Made by a program: the position numbers and the translations under genes. Shown here piece by piece: positions 28,201 to 37,500 of a stretch of 64,000 bases of DNA. Source of the DNA: Glandiceps talaboti (lineage: Eukaryota > Hemichordata > Enteropneusta > Spengelidae); NCBI RefSeq assembly GCF_964340395.1, contig NC_135564.1, positions 4,458,861 to 4,522,860 of the forward strand. The letters run 5' to 3'. The notes beneath the pieces are model-generated. The model was not told where the DNA came from and did no database searches. It saw only the letters and a list, made by a program, of their open reading frames with translations. Numbering within the stretch: the first letter of the stretch is position 1; each line of letters opens with the position of its first letter.

Positions 28201-31200
28201 TGTCACACGTAACCCTGCTAAAGTGTTTTCTTTCTTTGCAAGTCTTTGACCAATGACCCATTGTTGAACTTGTTCAGGAAATCCATATTTATCACTTATC
28301 TGTAAAAAAACCAGACACATTTCAATATCAACACCAAGGACAACAACTGTAAAGGAATAGACTTGGTACATGGTATATTATCCCAATTACTTTCACACCT
28401 GAATTTACATATATGGAAGCTAACCTTTACACACCCCTGGTTATAGTCAACACCTCCAGCAAATTTGGATCATTCTGTCAGATCCAGTTAGACACTGAAG
28501 AAGGGAAAGTGATTTGTTCAAAACATGTCTGTTTCTCAATCAAAAGTGGAAGAAGAGAACTTGTGAATGAACCATAGTGCTTCCAAGATGAACATACTAT
28601 AGTGTTATGGTATATTGTATTTCAAAAAGGCTTTTTGACTTTAGATATCAATTTCCCGATAAAATATGACCAAATAAATTCTCAATTTCATATAATTATC
28701 TAAAAAGTTTCTCCGACATCAAAGACAACGATTGTCCATGACTATATTCAGACTTGCACAAGATTGATGATGTAGGCATGGGGGGGGGGGGGGGGGGGGG
28801 GGGAGAAGGAGGGGGAGGGGGGATATGTTAGTATTAGAATTTTCCTTTACCTCTCGTTTAAGCTCAGCTATTGTTGATGTTGGTTTCACTTTCAAAGACA
28901 CACAACCCCCAGAAGTAACTTTGTCTTCTATGTGTACTCGTATGCTGTGAAAAGTGAAAATAATGACATTCAAAAACAAGCAACTAAATAAAAAAAATAT
29001 TAGTTTGTTTTTTGTGTCTCTGACTGTGATATATGAGACTTCGAAATTATGATTCATTCAAACTTTCTAAGGAAAGAAAACTTTCCAGGCATCTTCCCCC
29101 AATGTGCTGGTCCAGCAGAGTAAGACATACAGTAAAGTCCACACCCTCATTTAACAACTGTGACAGTTGTCCCCTCCCTACTTGCTGGAAAATCACAATA
29201 GGATGTATTTAAAGTGAACACCTACCTCATTAACTGTGACAGCTGGCCCCCTCCCCTTGATGTTGGTGCATTGGGATTAACACTGACATTGAGTTGTGCC
29301 CTTTGCTCAGCAAGTATTGTAGCTAGTGTCTTTGCTCTATTGACATCACCACTGGCAATTACTTGTCTTAAATCATCAACAATGTTTGCTGCAAAATAGA
29401 ATCAAAATGAAAATTACTCACAATACATCACTTGTCTTAAATCAGTCACAGTACAGTTTATTGCATAATAGTAGCTTTGACGACTGTTACATACATGTAC
29501 TTTTACATAAAAGAACATTTTATGTCAAAGGATTTGATTTTTATCTCAGAGGTTGGCTATTTTCCAGGATTTTAGTTTCATTGTGCTAAGAAAGCATTAC
29601 CATTTTTATAGGTTCTTCATCTTGGTAGAAAAGTGAACTTTGCCAACAAAGTGTGAAAATTTGGACAAAGTTGATGACACTTACTGAAGTCTGTATCAGG
29701 TTGTGTTACAATCTTACACAAGAATTTGGCCAACAAAGTCTAAAGATTTGGACAATGTTGACAATACTTAATGAAGTCTGTATCAGTTCATGTTCTTACA
29801 CCAGAATTTGGCCAACAAATATTTGAATTTGGACAAAGTTTAATTATTTCATTTACCATCCAACAGGCATTGCCCAATAACAGGACGAGGGTTCAGTGAT
29901 AGTGCAGGAGGAAATCGGAGTACCCGGGGAAAACCTGCATTGTTCGGTAGAGTCAAACTGAACGACACTCTTCTTACTTAAAGTGTGGTAAATTTAATCA
30001 AACCTTGAATGGGTTTGAACCTTGACTGCAGTGGTAAGAGGCAAGTGGTTTAACCACTTGACCACCAACAACCCTATTTGTTGACAACAAGTTGACAATA
30101 CTTACTGAAGTCTGTATCAGGTTGTGTTCTTAGACCAGAATTTGCTACTCCACCTCTTCCTGGTATTGATGGTTGGGTTTTAGGAACAGCTCCAATATTA
30201 GGTCTACTAATACCAGGTTGTGGAACACCTGCAATATCAAAAACATATATACATAAGTTTTAACACCTTTAATTTGTAGATACAAAGACCCCTCAACAAA
30301 CTACATTTTCATGCCATCTTCAAATAATATAACTTCTGACAGGCATCATTGGTAGACTACCGAAGAGGAAATAGATGTTGTGTTGATTGCATTATTTTAT
30401 CATTATTTTCCACTTATAATATCCAAATATCAGAATATATGATTGCATGATGCATGCGTTGGGTAGAGGTGAGAGTGTTTTGACACAAGACAAACAAAAA
30501 GTGTACACACCACCATTTGGAACCCATGCCTCCATTGGTGATTTTGATGGAATCAGGCCAGGCAGTGGTATACCAACACCGCTAAACCGCGTAGTATCTG
30601 TTTATCAAAATAACGAAGTAAAATGACATGCCATGCCAAATTGGAGTCATAAACAATAAACCTAGTGTTGAAAACTTGAATTAAAGGTAAGAATATGGTA
30701 GAAAAGATATTTACGATAACATCAATATTTGTTAACTGCATTTCCTTCTGTAGAACAGTCACACAGTCTATAATTTATGCTAACTATGGGGCAATTAATT
30801 ATGTAAGTTCTTGTATAACGAGCAAATACTAAAAATTTGAGATCACATGATAATTTTCTAGATGGCATTGCTACCAAACCATGTCCGAGTATTTTTTTAA
30901 CAGAACAGAATATAACTTTATTGTCCATTTATGGAAATTTTCCTTAATGAAGTTTGGTATTCTCTACTTTCTCTTAAAACACAATAAACAATTTGGAGAT
31001 ACCAACCTGTACCAGCCCTTTTGATTTCATGCAAAGAATTCTGAATGATGGTTGCAAAGTTTTGTCCTTCCCTGGTACCATCAAATTGGATTGCAAATCT
31101 TAGATTTTGGCCTTGTGTGTTTATCGTAATTTCATGCCAGGCTGACGCTTTGATCTCATATTGCACTTCATTCAAGACAAATTGCAGCAATTCCTGTAAG

Positions 31201-33060
31201 GAAAACATCAGTTAGAAATATTCACTTAATGTAGAATGTGCCTTGGAAATAAACTGTTTATACTTTTGCTGTTAGTAATTACATTGTTCAAGAAAAGTTC
31301 AACCTCTTCTCAATTAAAATCATGAAACAAAATTAGGGGTAACCATACAAGTTTTTGAAATCGAAGCAAAAAATATTATCAAAATTAAGCTCTATTAAAA
31401 TCCCATAAAGATTAGTATTCTTCACTGACATCAAAAAGTGTTACCGATACAAATATACCTTTTAATAAAGAGACGATGTTTTGTCCAGATCATTAGTTTT
31501 TTTATGTACCTCCCTTTACTGGGAAAACACTTTTAGCTGGATGCACATAGCCTATATGTTGTGATCTATCTCAGGAACTTGAGAAAACATTATGGCCAAA
31601 ATGGCAGCTAGATGTTAAATGTATATGTAACACTCATACAGCTTTAGCTTGTAACCTGGGCTATGTCTTTTGCTGTACCCCTTTCCTGGGCCTGGTGATC
31701 GCTCTTCCTGCAGGACTGACACTGGTGCCCATTTTTTGAATTTTCACTGTCCTCTCATCTACTTTGATCCTATTTTGAGATGTCTTGGATGGAATTTCAC
31801 TATAGACTGTGTTTGGTTGAATACATAACTAGACATCAAATTCTGTTTTGTGCATGTTATGTCTATGGCAGGGAGTGACTTCACTGATACCAGCTTGAAA
31901 TAGGTCGAGGACAGGAAAATTAACAAAATCAAAATGTCTGTTAGGATTAGTAAAATAGTGTCGTACGTAGTATCGATAGTCCTTCAAGTCTACAGGTAAG
32001 CTAGTGTGGCTTATAACCAGATTTTCAATTGTCTGTGGGCATTCAGTTTCAAATAATTTCTACTCTTTTAAGAGAATTAAAATAGATGGAATTATGCAAA
32101 AACATCTATTGAAAAATTTGGTAGTAAAAATTTGGGTAGATTCCCAAGTTTCTTACCAGTGACGTGTGATTGCAATTTAAGTTATTCATTCGTAAGTACA
32201 CATTACAAAAGGGCTTTCCTAACAAGTTGGTACCTCTCGAGCCTTCACTGAGTAATCCCAATTCAGTCGAGTGGGTTAGAGAAGCAACAACTTTTATGAC
32301 ATTTATAGTCGATAGTGATATGTGTAATATTTGGGAGACTGAGTATGAATCTACATTACTTCCTTTGTTCTTAGCCTAACTAAAATAATCATAATAACAT
32401 AAAAGATTGTTTCCAATGACATACACTTTAAGAGAACAACCTTGGATACAGTCAAGTGTAACCTGTCACTCTTTGGATTTCAAACCACTATAAAGAGGTT
32501 GGATGGATGTAATGATGTATGTACATATGGAAGAAACTAAATAGGGTCTAATTCAAGTACTTTACAGTAAAATTTCAAAACAAAAGGTTTTATACTACAC
32601 TGATCTCATTAATCCTAACCATATGTGCTTTTATTTGTATTGTTTCATTATACAAAAACACCTCACATACTAAAATTGACCATTTGATTCCTAGGTGATA
32701 GGTCCTAAGGAATCAAATATGGAATGTCACATGATCAAATTTTGACCAATCATACCCCATCATTTTGTAAACCTGCATCTGATATTTTTCACGTTGAAAT
32801 GTAATAGGTCTTACCGCCTTTGTATGTAAATGCTGGACTAAAACTAGGAAACGTCCATTTTGTTGTTCGAAAACCTGCAATGTGGCTTGAGTGGCATCTC
32901 TGCCGTCAGAAGCTGCTGCGCGCCATGGTGGTTGTTGTGTTTGGTCATATCTTAGAAAATTTGCCTTGCTTGTGGTTAGCATCGTACCGTAAACCATATT
33001 GGACGTAGTTATGATTTCTGTTCTCAAAGTGTTCAGGCCATCTCTTGTAATATTGCGCAT
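18893..33060 (-). CDS. RBCK1: HOIL-1-like RBR E3 ligase with SHARPIN-type PH domain (LUBAC component)
   Basis: Fourteen exons with consistent phases sum to 2,349 nt (782 aa). Domain order: PH-like fold (about residues 50-142; NGRF, HEI and LRF blocks align with the SHARPIN N-terminus), LUBAC-tethering motif (about 216-246; ILAEQRAQL), ubiquitin-like domain (about 268-342; [16 protein letters not shown]), NZF finger (Cys464, 467, 478, 481), RING1 (from Cys554), IBR and RING2 with the presumed catalytic Cys737 (DWLRCTMC; human Cys460), ending CHPDCRNCH. In mammals HOIL-1 binds HOIP through the tethering motif to build Met1-linked ubiquitin chains and itself forms ester-linked ubiquitin. Human HOIL-1 is about 510 aa and starts at the tethering motif. 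The PH-like extension here is otherwise known from SHARPIN, which lacks the RBR. Start: first in-frame ATG at 33,060, with an in-frame stop upstream at 33,133-33,135. Head-to-head with MAF1. Confidence 0.95.
19071..19256. repeat. (CA)n microsatellite cluster in the last intron of the RBCK1-like gene
   Basis: Three CA tracts are separated by ATGCATACATG-type sequence. The longest runs at about 19,202-19,255. Confidence 0.95.
19331..19474 (-). CDS. RBCK1: RBCK1-like exon 13 (RING2, catalytic cysteine)
   Basis: [20 protein letters not shown] then [20 protein letters not shown]. The Cys after DWLR corresponds to the HOIL-1 catalytic Cys460. Donor GTAAGT in phase 0. Confidence 0.95.
19820..19896. 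other. Hairpin with perfect 15-bp outer stem
   Basis: TTGATGACGTTTAAC (19,820) is mirrored by GTTAAACGTCATCAA (19,882), with partly paired inner sequence. It lies in the intron between exons 12 and 13; the arms contain TGACGT. Confidence 0.6.
19980..20258 (-). CDS. RBCK1: RBCK1-like exon 12 (IBR domain)
   Basis: Encodes the in-between-RING domain: [39 protein letters not shown], with the C6HC zinc-ligand pattern. It is followed by the helical linker ending QTQLMLE at a GTGAGT donor. Confidence 0.95.
20392..20680. mobile_element. Foldback/MITE-like element with ~85-bp inverted arms
   Basis: The left arm (GAAGTGGCCATACGGATGAG ... TTTTTAATTTATAAAAC ... TTTCCTAC) and right arm (20,594-20,680) are near-perfect inverted copies around a ~115-bp AT-rich centre. 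No ORF. It sits in the intron between RBCK1-like exons 11 and 12. Confidence 0.8.
20723..20834 (-). CDS. RBCK1: RBCK1-like exon 11 (RING1, second part)
   Basis: [28 protein letters not shown] matches the end of HOIL-1 RING1. Acceptor TTGAAG (weak pyrimidine tract), donor GTGAGT in phase 0. Confidence 0.93.
21092..21430. repeat. 98-bp tandem repeat made from the RING1 exon edge and intron
   Basis: The exon 10 3' end, donor and ~45 bp of intron recur with exact 98-bp spacing: CCTACAGAATGTG at 21,371 and 21,273, and TCTACAGAATGTG at 21,175. A more decayed copy starts near 21,092. Only the copy at 21,372 is continuous with the upstream exon. Confidence 0.9.
21372..21553 (-). CDS. RBCK1: RBCK1-like exon 10 (RING1, first part)
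   Basis: Encodes a Gln-rich coiled coil ([14 protein letters not shown]), then [10 protein letters not shown] and [13 protein letters not shown] with RING1 zinc ligands. Donor GTGAGT in phase 2. The 3' edge is tandemly copied into the intron. Confidence 0.93.
24490..24512. repeat. Poly-C tract (23 bases)
   Basis: Uninterrupted homopolymer. Its exact length is liable to sequencing or assembly error. Confidence 0.9.
24729..24734 (-). promoter_or_regulatory. Candidate polyadenylation signal AATAAA for the short isoform
   Basis: TTTATT on the plus strand reads AATAAA on the gene strand, 232 nt past the stop of the alternative terminal exon. The hexamer is common by chance in AT-rich DNA. Confidence 0.35.
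24966..25139 (-). CDS. RBCK1: Alternative terminal exon of the RBCK1-like gene (RBR-less isoform)
   Basis: After a CCCACAG acceptor the phase-0 frame encodes a charged helix ([20 protein letters not shown]), an Asn/Asp run and [20 protein letters not shown], then stops at 24,966-24,968. It starts at the same codon boundary as exon 10, so exon 9 could splice to either. Using it gives a 574-aa PH-LTM-UBL-NZF protein, the SHARPIN architecture. AATAAA lies 232 nt downstream (24,729-24,734). A weak internal donor (GTATTA after DDDNN) would instead make it a cassette exon. Confidence 0.65.
   Translation of the reverse strand, partial: AEREERKKREEAMALLFNSLRFKDNNNDDDDDDNNVLVAQADADLYRQQERLSDEEN
25366..25640. 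repeat. Tandem repeat (~60-70 bp unit, about 4 copies)
   Basis: Units carry TAAACTTACACTGGTTTTAC, GGCCAACTGGCCAGTTTATA and GGTTCACTAGGCCAATAGG. The third unit lacks one GGCCAACT block. Located in the RBCK1-like intron between exon 9 and the alternative terminal exon. Confidence 0.9.
25752..25925 (-). CDS. RBCK1: RBCK1-like exon 9 (NZF zinc finger)
   Basis: [22 protein letters not shown] is an NPL4-type (RanBP2-type) zinc finger, C-x2-C-x10-C-x2-C. It is followed by a helix ending ELLQQ at a phase-0 GTCAGT donor. This exon can join exon 10 (RBR) or the alternative terminal exon. Confidence 0.95.
26099..26255. repeat. ~38-bp tandem repeat, about 4 copies
   Basis: Unit TATGTAGTAGTATGTAGTGC then TATGAATACAAAGCCA, nearly identical copies. 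Confidence 0.9.
26330..26765. mobile_element. Dispersed foldback repeat, copy 1
   Basis: A left module (TATACCAGTGATTACTTGCA ... CACTGCAGTGCAATAC) is followed by a ~190-bp imperfect palindrome (about 26,568-26,750) whose arms share GTATTTGCA, TTGCAG and TTCTCTG blocks. The same arrangement occurs at 41,205-41,580, and part of it at 55,190-55,320. No coding capacity beyond repeat-encoded ORFs. Confidence 0.75.
26864..26979 (-). CDS. RBCK1: RBCK1-like exon 8 (proline-rich linker)
   Basis: Acceptor GCGTAG and non-optimal donor GTTTGT. Encodes a short acidic stretch (VDYDDNQP), then [10 protein letters not shown], before the zinc finger. The phases fit both neighbours. Confidence 0.8.
27156..27400. 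mobile_element. Foldback element with telomere-like loop
   Basis: Left arm 27,156-27,250 (TTTCGGCACCTGACCATTTC ... GTACCCTGGATGTTTC) and right arm 27,326-27,400 are inverted copies. The left arm has ~20 extra bases. The loop (about 27,255-27,300) consists of GGGTTAGGGTTAGG-type repeats. It lies in the RBCK1-like intron between exons 7 and 8. Confidence 0.8.
27939..28299 (-). CDS. RBCK1: RBCK1-like exon 7 (ubiquitin-like domain, second half, and linker)
   Basis: [18 protein letters not shown] is nearly identical to the HOIL-1 UBL signature. It is followed by a ~75-residue Gln-rich linker. Acceptor TTACAG, donor GTAAAA in phase 1. Confidence 0.95.
28780..28803. repeat. Poly-G tract (24 bases) followed by GGGGGA-rich sequence
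   Basis: A long G run close to RBCK1-like exon 6. Potential G-quadruplex on the plus strand; length uncertain. Confidence 0.85.
28851..28944 (-). CDS. RBCK1: RBCK1-like exon 6 (ubiquitin-like domain, first half)
   Basis: CACAG acceptor and GTAAAG donor. Encodes [24 protein letters not shown]: the first beta hairpin and start of the helix of the UBL. Confidence 0.92.
29134..29190. repeat. Degenerate copy of the exon 5 3' edge
   Basis: Resembles 29,213-29,265, the end of RBCK1-like exon 5 plus its donor. Shared blocks include AACTGTGACAG and CCCCTCCC, at an offset of about 80 bp. Confidence 0.6.
29226..29388 (-). CDS. RBCK1: RBCK1-like exon 5 (LUBAC-tethering motif)
   Basis: TTGCAG acceptor and GTAGGT donor. 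[20 protein letters not shown] and [11 protein letters not shown] match the HOIL-1 and SHARPIN tethering-motif pattern (xxxAIxxGDxxxAxxxAxxLAxxRxxLxV), which in mammals heterodimerises and docks on the HOIP UBA domain. Confidence 0.9.
29630..29835. repeat. ~87-bp tandem units derived from the exon 4 3' edge
   Basis: ACTTACTGAAGTCTGTATCA (donor plus the end of exon 4) recurs near 29,679 and, slightly altered, near 29,766. Both are followed by AGAATTTGGCCAACAAA. The genuine copy is at 30,100. The SINE-like insertion separates the copies. Confidence 0.8.
29870..30075 (-). mobile_element. tRNA-derived SINE-like element
   Basis: On the minus strand an A-box-like GGTGGTCAAGTGGTTAAACC and a B box GGTTCAAACCC are spaced as in a tRNA. 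They are followed by a body containing TTTTCCCCGGGTACTCCGAT and TTTCCTCCTGC, a motif I associate with invertebrate SINEs. It lies in the intron between exons 4 and 5; the exact ends are approximate. Confidence 0.65.
30106..30228 (-). CDS. RBCK1: RBCK1-like exon 4 (linker)
   Basis: TTGCAG acceptor and GTAAGT donor, phases 1 to 1. Encodes [16 protein letters not shown] to QPDTDFS. Its 3' end is repeated in the next intron (29,630-29,835). Confidence 0.8.
30511..30597 (-). CDS. RBCK1: RBCK1-like exon 3 (linker)
   Basis: Acceptor AAACAG, phases 1 to 1. Proline- and glycine-rich linker ([15 protein letters not shown]) with no domain. The donor lies in a GGTGGTGTGT run, so the exact junction could shift by 3 nt. 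Confidence 0.75.
31007..31193 (-). CDS. RBCK1: RBCK1-like exon 2 (second part of PH fold)
   Basis: TTACAG acceptor and a GTTGGT donor (weak). Encodes [20 protein letters not shown] through [17 protein letters not shown]. The order L..V.Y.I....HE....LRF.I.F....Q.FA..I follows the SHARPIN PH domain. Confidence 0.9.
32815..33060 (-). CDS. RBCK1: RBCK1-like exon 1 (start; first part of PH fold)
   Basis: Encodes residues 1-82, [12 protein letters not shown] to QHLHTKA, with donor GTAAGA in phase 0. The stretch [15 protein letters not shown] aligns with the first strands of the SHARPIN PH domain. Met22 and Met27 are alternative starts. Confidence 0.85.
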
Positions 33061-34431
33061 ACAAATAGAAAATAAAATGGTGCAAGGTACTTCCGGGTGT
33101 TTGGGAAATTCCGTGTGAGTAGACTGTACAGTCTATTCTACATACTGTTTTGCATACGTTGGGAATGTCACATCAATGAAATAGGTGGGGCCGGGGACAC
33201 ACTAGTCTGTGGTGGCGCGCCGTGGCCGCGAGAGGTATAAAGATATTCATTATCAGAAATTGTTAATTCAATGCGATTGAAGTATGAAGGTCATTGAGTC
33301 TTACGTATCATATTTCATTTTTGTTAGGGTTAAACGAAATAATGGAAAAATGTATCCCGCCATATTCTTTGAAAGCAAATGTGGTTTTTATTTATCAAAA
33401 ATATAATTTTGCAATCATACTAGAGTTATATGGCATGTGTTTGATTGTAATTTTCAAACTCCCATTGTCATCTGATTGTAACTTTTAAACTACCATTTCT
33501 TCAAAATTTTACAAGATCTGGTTCCTGTAATCCCCGACCTGGTTCCTTTTCTGAGTGATGTATATATGCTATCATAGACAATGACGGGTAGTCTGTTACA
33601 AAACATTGCACCAAATTTAACAATTACCATGCATTCTTGCCACCAAGGAAACAGGGCGTATTTAAAATCGTCGTTGAATAATTTTAATAGAACTAAAGGT
33701 GTGCCTCTTTACATATCCGGGAACTTTATATATTGAGTCTATCATTGTACGGAACCCCCATTTCAAAATGGAAATTTCCATTTTCAATATGACGCAAAAT
33801 CTATATTTAGAATTTACCTCACCCCCTTTATTGAGTTCCACCCACAATGCACTATCATGATCTTACCTAGGTTGTACGGAGTTGTGGGTAAATATGAACG
33901 ACCTATTTGTAAGGTTACTACTACAAAAACACTGGGGAAATTGATGTCAGCTGCTGTGGAAAACTAAGAATTTATAGACGAAGAAATCGATTACTTCGAG
34001 GAGTTTTGGTCGACGATTTGATGTCCAGTATATCAACAGTTACACCGAGGATATCTAAGTAGGCTACCGGACGAGTTATCTCGCTTATTTGTGGAATATT
34101 CCAGGTTTGGTGACCCATTGTGTTTTGTTGTGTATTGATGGCGGGGAAGACTTCAACGGATTCTACTTCCCCAGATTTCACGAAACAGTCAATGTCTACG
34201 CAAATACAACTCACGCGACGGTACAGTCATCCGACAAGTGTGTTTAAAAACTGGATTGTTGCTTAAGTATTATTTTACCTATATTTATTGAAGTGTACAG
34301 TGTGATCTTTTATTTTTGACATTGTCTTGTTGTGAATCCCGATCAGCTGGTCCGATATCAAAACAACAAAGCTCGCGCTTTATCGGAAGAATATTTTGAC
34401 CAGTTCTGAAAATCCTCTTTGAAGAATCGAA
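33061..34431. promoter_or_regulatory. Shared bidirectional upstream region of RBCK1-like gene and MAF1
   Basis: The two start codons are 1,371 bp apart on opposite strands. The stretch has a small CpG-rich patch near 33,190-33,240 (GGTGGCGCGCCGTGGCCGCG) and no recognisable coding sequence. Core promoter elements could not be assigned. Confidence 0.55.
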
Positions 34432-34514
34432 ATGAAGCTGTTGGAGAACGCAAAATTGGAAGCAGTCAGTGACGCCCTGTCAATTGAGACTGGGGACAGC
34501 AAAATAATCGGCAG
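34432..34514 (+). CDS. MAF1: MAF1 exon 1
   Basis: Encodes [20 protein letters not shown] to IIG, with donor GTAGGT in phase 2. Confidence 0.95.
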
Positions 34515-37500
34515 GTAGGTGAACACAGTCTGCAGACCAAATACATGTAACGTTATTTGTAACTTGTACACTGCAAAACAGTGCAACTGCAGCTCTATTT
34601 TCAAGAATTTATTTTTAAAATATTACAATCAGTTACCCATAGTGAATAATATGGACTCGTATTTTTAGCTTGGAATGTCCACTGAGGTCTCCCCTTATAC
34701 CTCCATGGAATGTCGGAGTGGTAATTTCTGCAGAATTCACCCTGACAAAAAAAAACCACGAGCACTCTATTCCAAGCCAGGATTCCGATCACGTACATCT
34801 ACTGCTCGTTACAAACTACCTTGCAACATGGTGGTTCTTCCTATCCTACCTCCAAGCTTGGAAGTGTCAAATCATTTTATGGTCATTGGTCGGCCGCTGT
34901 CGTGCCTTGCAAGTTACAGAAGTCATTTCTATCATGACTCAACCAAGGTGATAGCAGAATTTCTGGATTTTCAAAAAAATTAAACGTCTCGTCCATGACA
35001 CAAGTAAATCGATATGCAAATCAAGCTTACAAGTTACATAGAGTAAACATACAATTTTGAGTGATATCTGTGGAAGTATACGAAGTTGATAATAAGTTTT
35101 CCCATCATTTCATTTGACCATTTGACTGTAATGAAGATGTATCTACAATGTATTGTGTTTATCTAGACAGAATAGAACAACTTTTTGTGAGTTAGACATG
35201 TCAATTAGAATACAGGGGGGGGGGGGACCTGGAAGATGTAGCTGAAGTCTAGTTCTTGGGTGTGTAGAATGTCAATACTTAGTTCTGAGCAATATGTGTA
35301 TACATGTATGTAATCTGATTAAAATCTGATGTAGTGTACTTGGTGTGATTTCTTTTTAGCTTTTATGTTTATTGTCGTTTGTTCTTTTGTGAGTAGCTGA
35401 TACCTACATTTGAAACAATACTATAGGTGTTCTTAGACCCAATCACATACTTATGTGGAGCCAACTAGAATCTGTATTATTACAATATAATACTCAACGT
35501 TTGAAATTGAAAGAACAGAGAACCACCAAACAGTAATTATAACATCGTTGTCAGGACTCTGTGGTTGAGCTCTTTTGAACAGAGCGCTCAGAATTACTGT
35601 ACCTGTATGCTTTGGCACATTAATTTATGTATTCTCATTTTCTGAGTAAATTCACTCTGTGCTCTTGTGTGGCTCATGAAAATCTATGGTATTGTGTCAG
35701 ATATAGGTAGCAAACACTCACAAAAGGATAAACAACATTAAATGTAATAGCTAAAAAGAAATTCGTTCTGAGTATGTACACTACATGAGATTTTAATCAG
35801 ATTGACATGTATGCAGACATAGACAACTGATTTCCCAGTTAATAAATCACCATTACTTGGTATATATGTGTATCATATTTAATTCAACAAGAAAAGTTTC
35901 TTGATAATATGAGATAAATTTTAGTGTTAAATTTTGGCAGGAATATTCATGGCCTGTACCTATTTCTGCAATTATTGAATCACATCATGACATAGATAAG
36001 AAATAAGGGTACTCCATGATGTTGATATCAAAGGTTTTTGCAATAATGTGCCATTAACGATTCAATGAGACAGTGAAGGTGAAATACAATGAAGGTGTAA
36101 TACATATACATGTATTGATTATTATCTGTTATGAGATGCAGTGTTAGTTGAAATGCTGTGCCCTTCACACTTCTCACATAATAACAATAACAATATTGTA
36201 CTTCATTTGCATAACTCAAGATCTGATCTGAACCAATTACCTTTTCTATTGTATGGTGACCATCTTGATAGAATCTAAGATCATCCACTCAGCATCTATT
36301 GTCTTATCATCATTGTTCCAAAAGCGCAGTCTTTACACATAATGTTGGTGATTTGAATTTTTTTTAGAGACTTTAGACTTTTAGAGATTTTAGTATATAA
36401 TCCATAAAACTTTGGCATCTTTGATTTATGATTCAGGATTGAAGAATTTTGATAACCTTAAAAATGTAAATTGTTTTGTAGGGTTGAGAGCTATTCCTGC
36501 AAGATGGCTGGAAATGATAAGCGACTGTTCAAGATCATGAGTACAGAAGGCCAGTCACCACATGATCTACAGGCCTTGTCACCTCCCCAGACACAGGTGT
36601 CACTGAGTCCTAGTCGACAGTACAGTCGAAGTGCCAGTGATGAAGGAGAAAGTCCATTATGTGATACTTGTAGCAGGAAGATGATATTTTATCTGACATC
36701 CACATTGAATGCATCTTTTCACCCAGACTACGACTTTAGGTACAGCATAAATCCTACATTTATGATTTACTACTACTAGTACTAGTAGCTAGTATTGATT
36801 TGTGAAATTTAGTGGAATCTATACTCATACATGTCATATTTCAATAAAATAAATTTGGATGGCATGTACTTTGTTGATGAAATCACAGCAGAAGGAATGA
36901 TGTTTACGATCATGTTAAATCCTATTCTCTTATTATTCTTATTCTTTATTGGAATCCAATCAGCTTTCTACAAAGTAGTGGCTGTGATTATTGTGATTAT
37001 TGACAAATGTGTACAGTATTTATATAATAAATCTATTTTTTCTACATTTGTACTCATTAACATGTTGTTTTGAAGTTTGCATCTCATAGTTATTTGATTA
37101 CATTGTTTATACATCCCAAAGAAATTCATGTGATGTTGACTATAACATTCCAGAAATCTTGTAACAACAGCTTTTAGTCACAATGAATAAAACATTAAAA
37201 AGTTTGATAGTTGCCAAGATTAACAATTTCAAATGTACTATTTTTAACCTTTCAGTGGTTCTTCACCTCATGAACTTTTACATGTTGACTTGTATATGTA
37301 TATATAAAAAACATTGTGGGCAAAGTTCCATTTAAACTAGGTTTCATATTCTAGTATTTTTTAACGAGCAGATAATTACATAGATAACTTTTGCTGTGCA
37401 TTGTGTTTGCACAAAATTACTAGTGGAACTAAGTGTCATGAGTTGAAATAACTTGGCGTGTTTATTATTATGTTACAGTGAAGCCAAAAGTCATGAGTTC

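Noticed and set aside
34670-34983. Overlapping ORFs in MAF1 intron 1
   Set aside because: No similarity to known proteins recognised, and two frames are open equally by chance.
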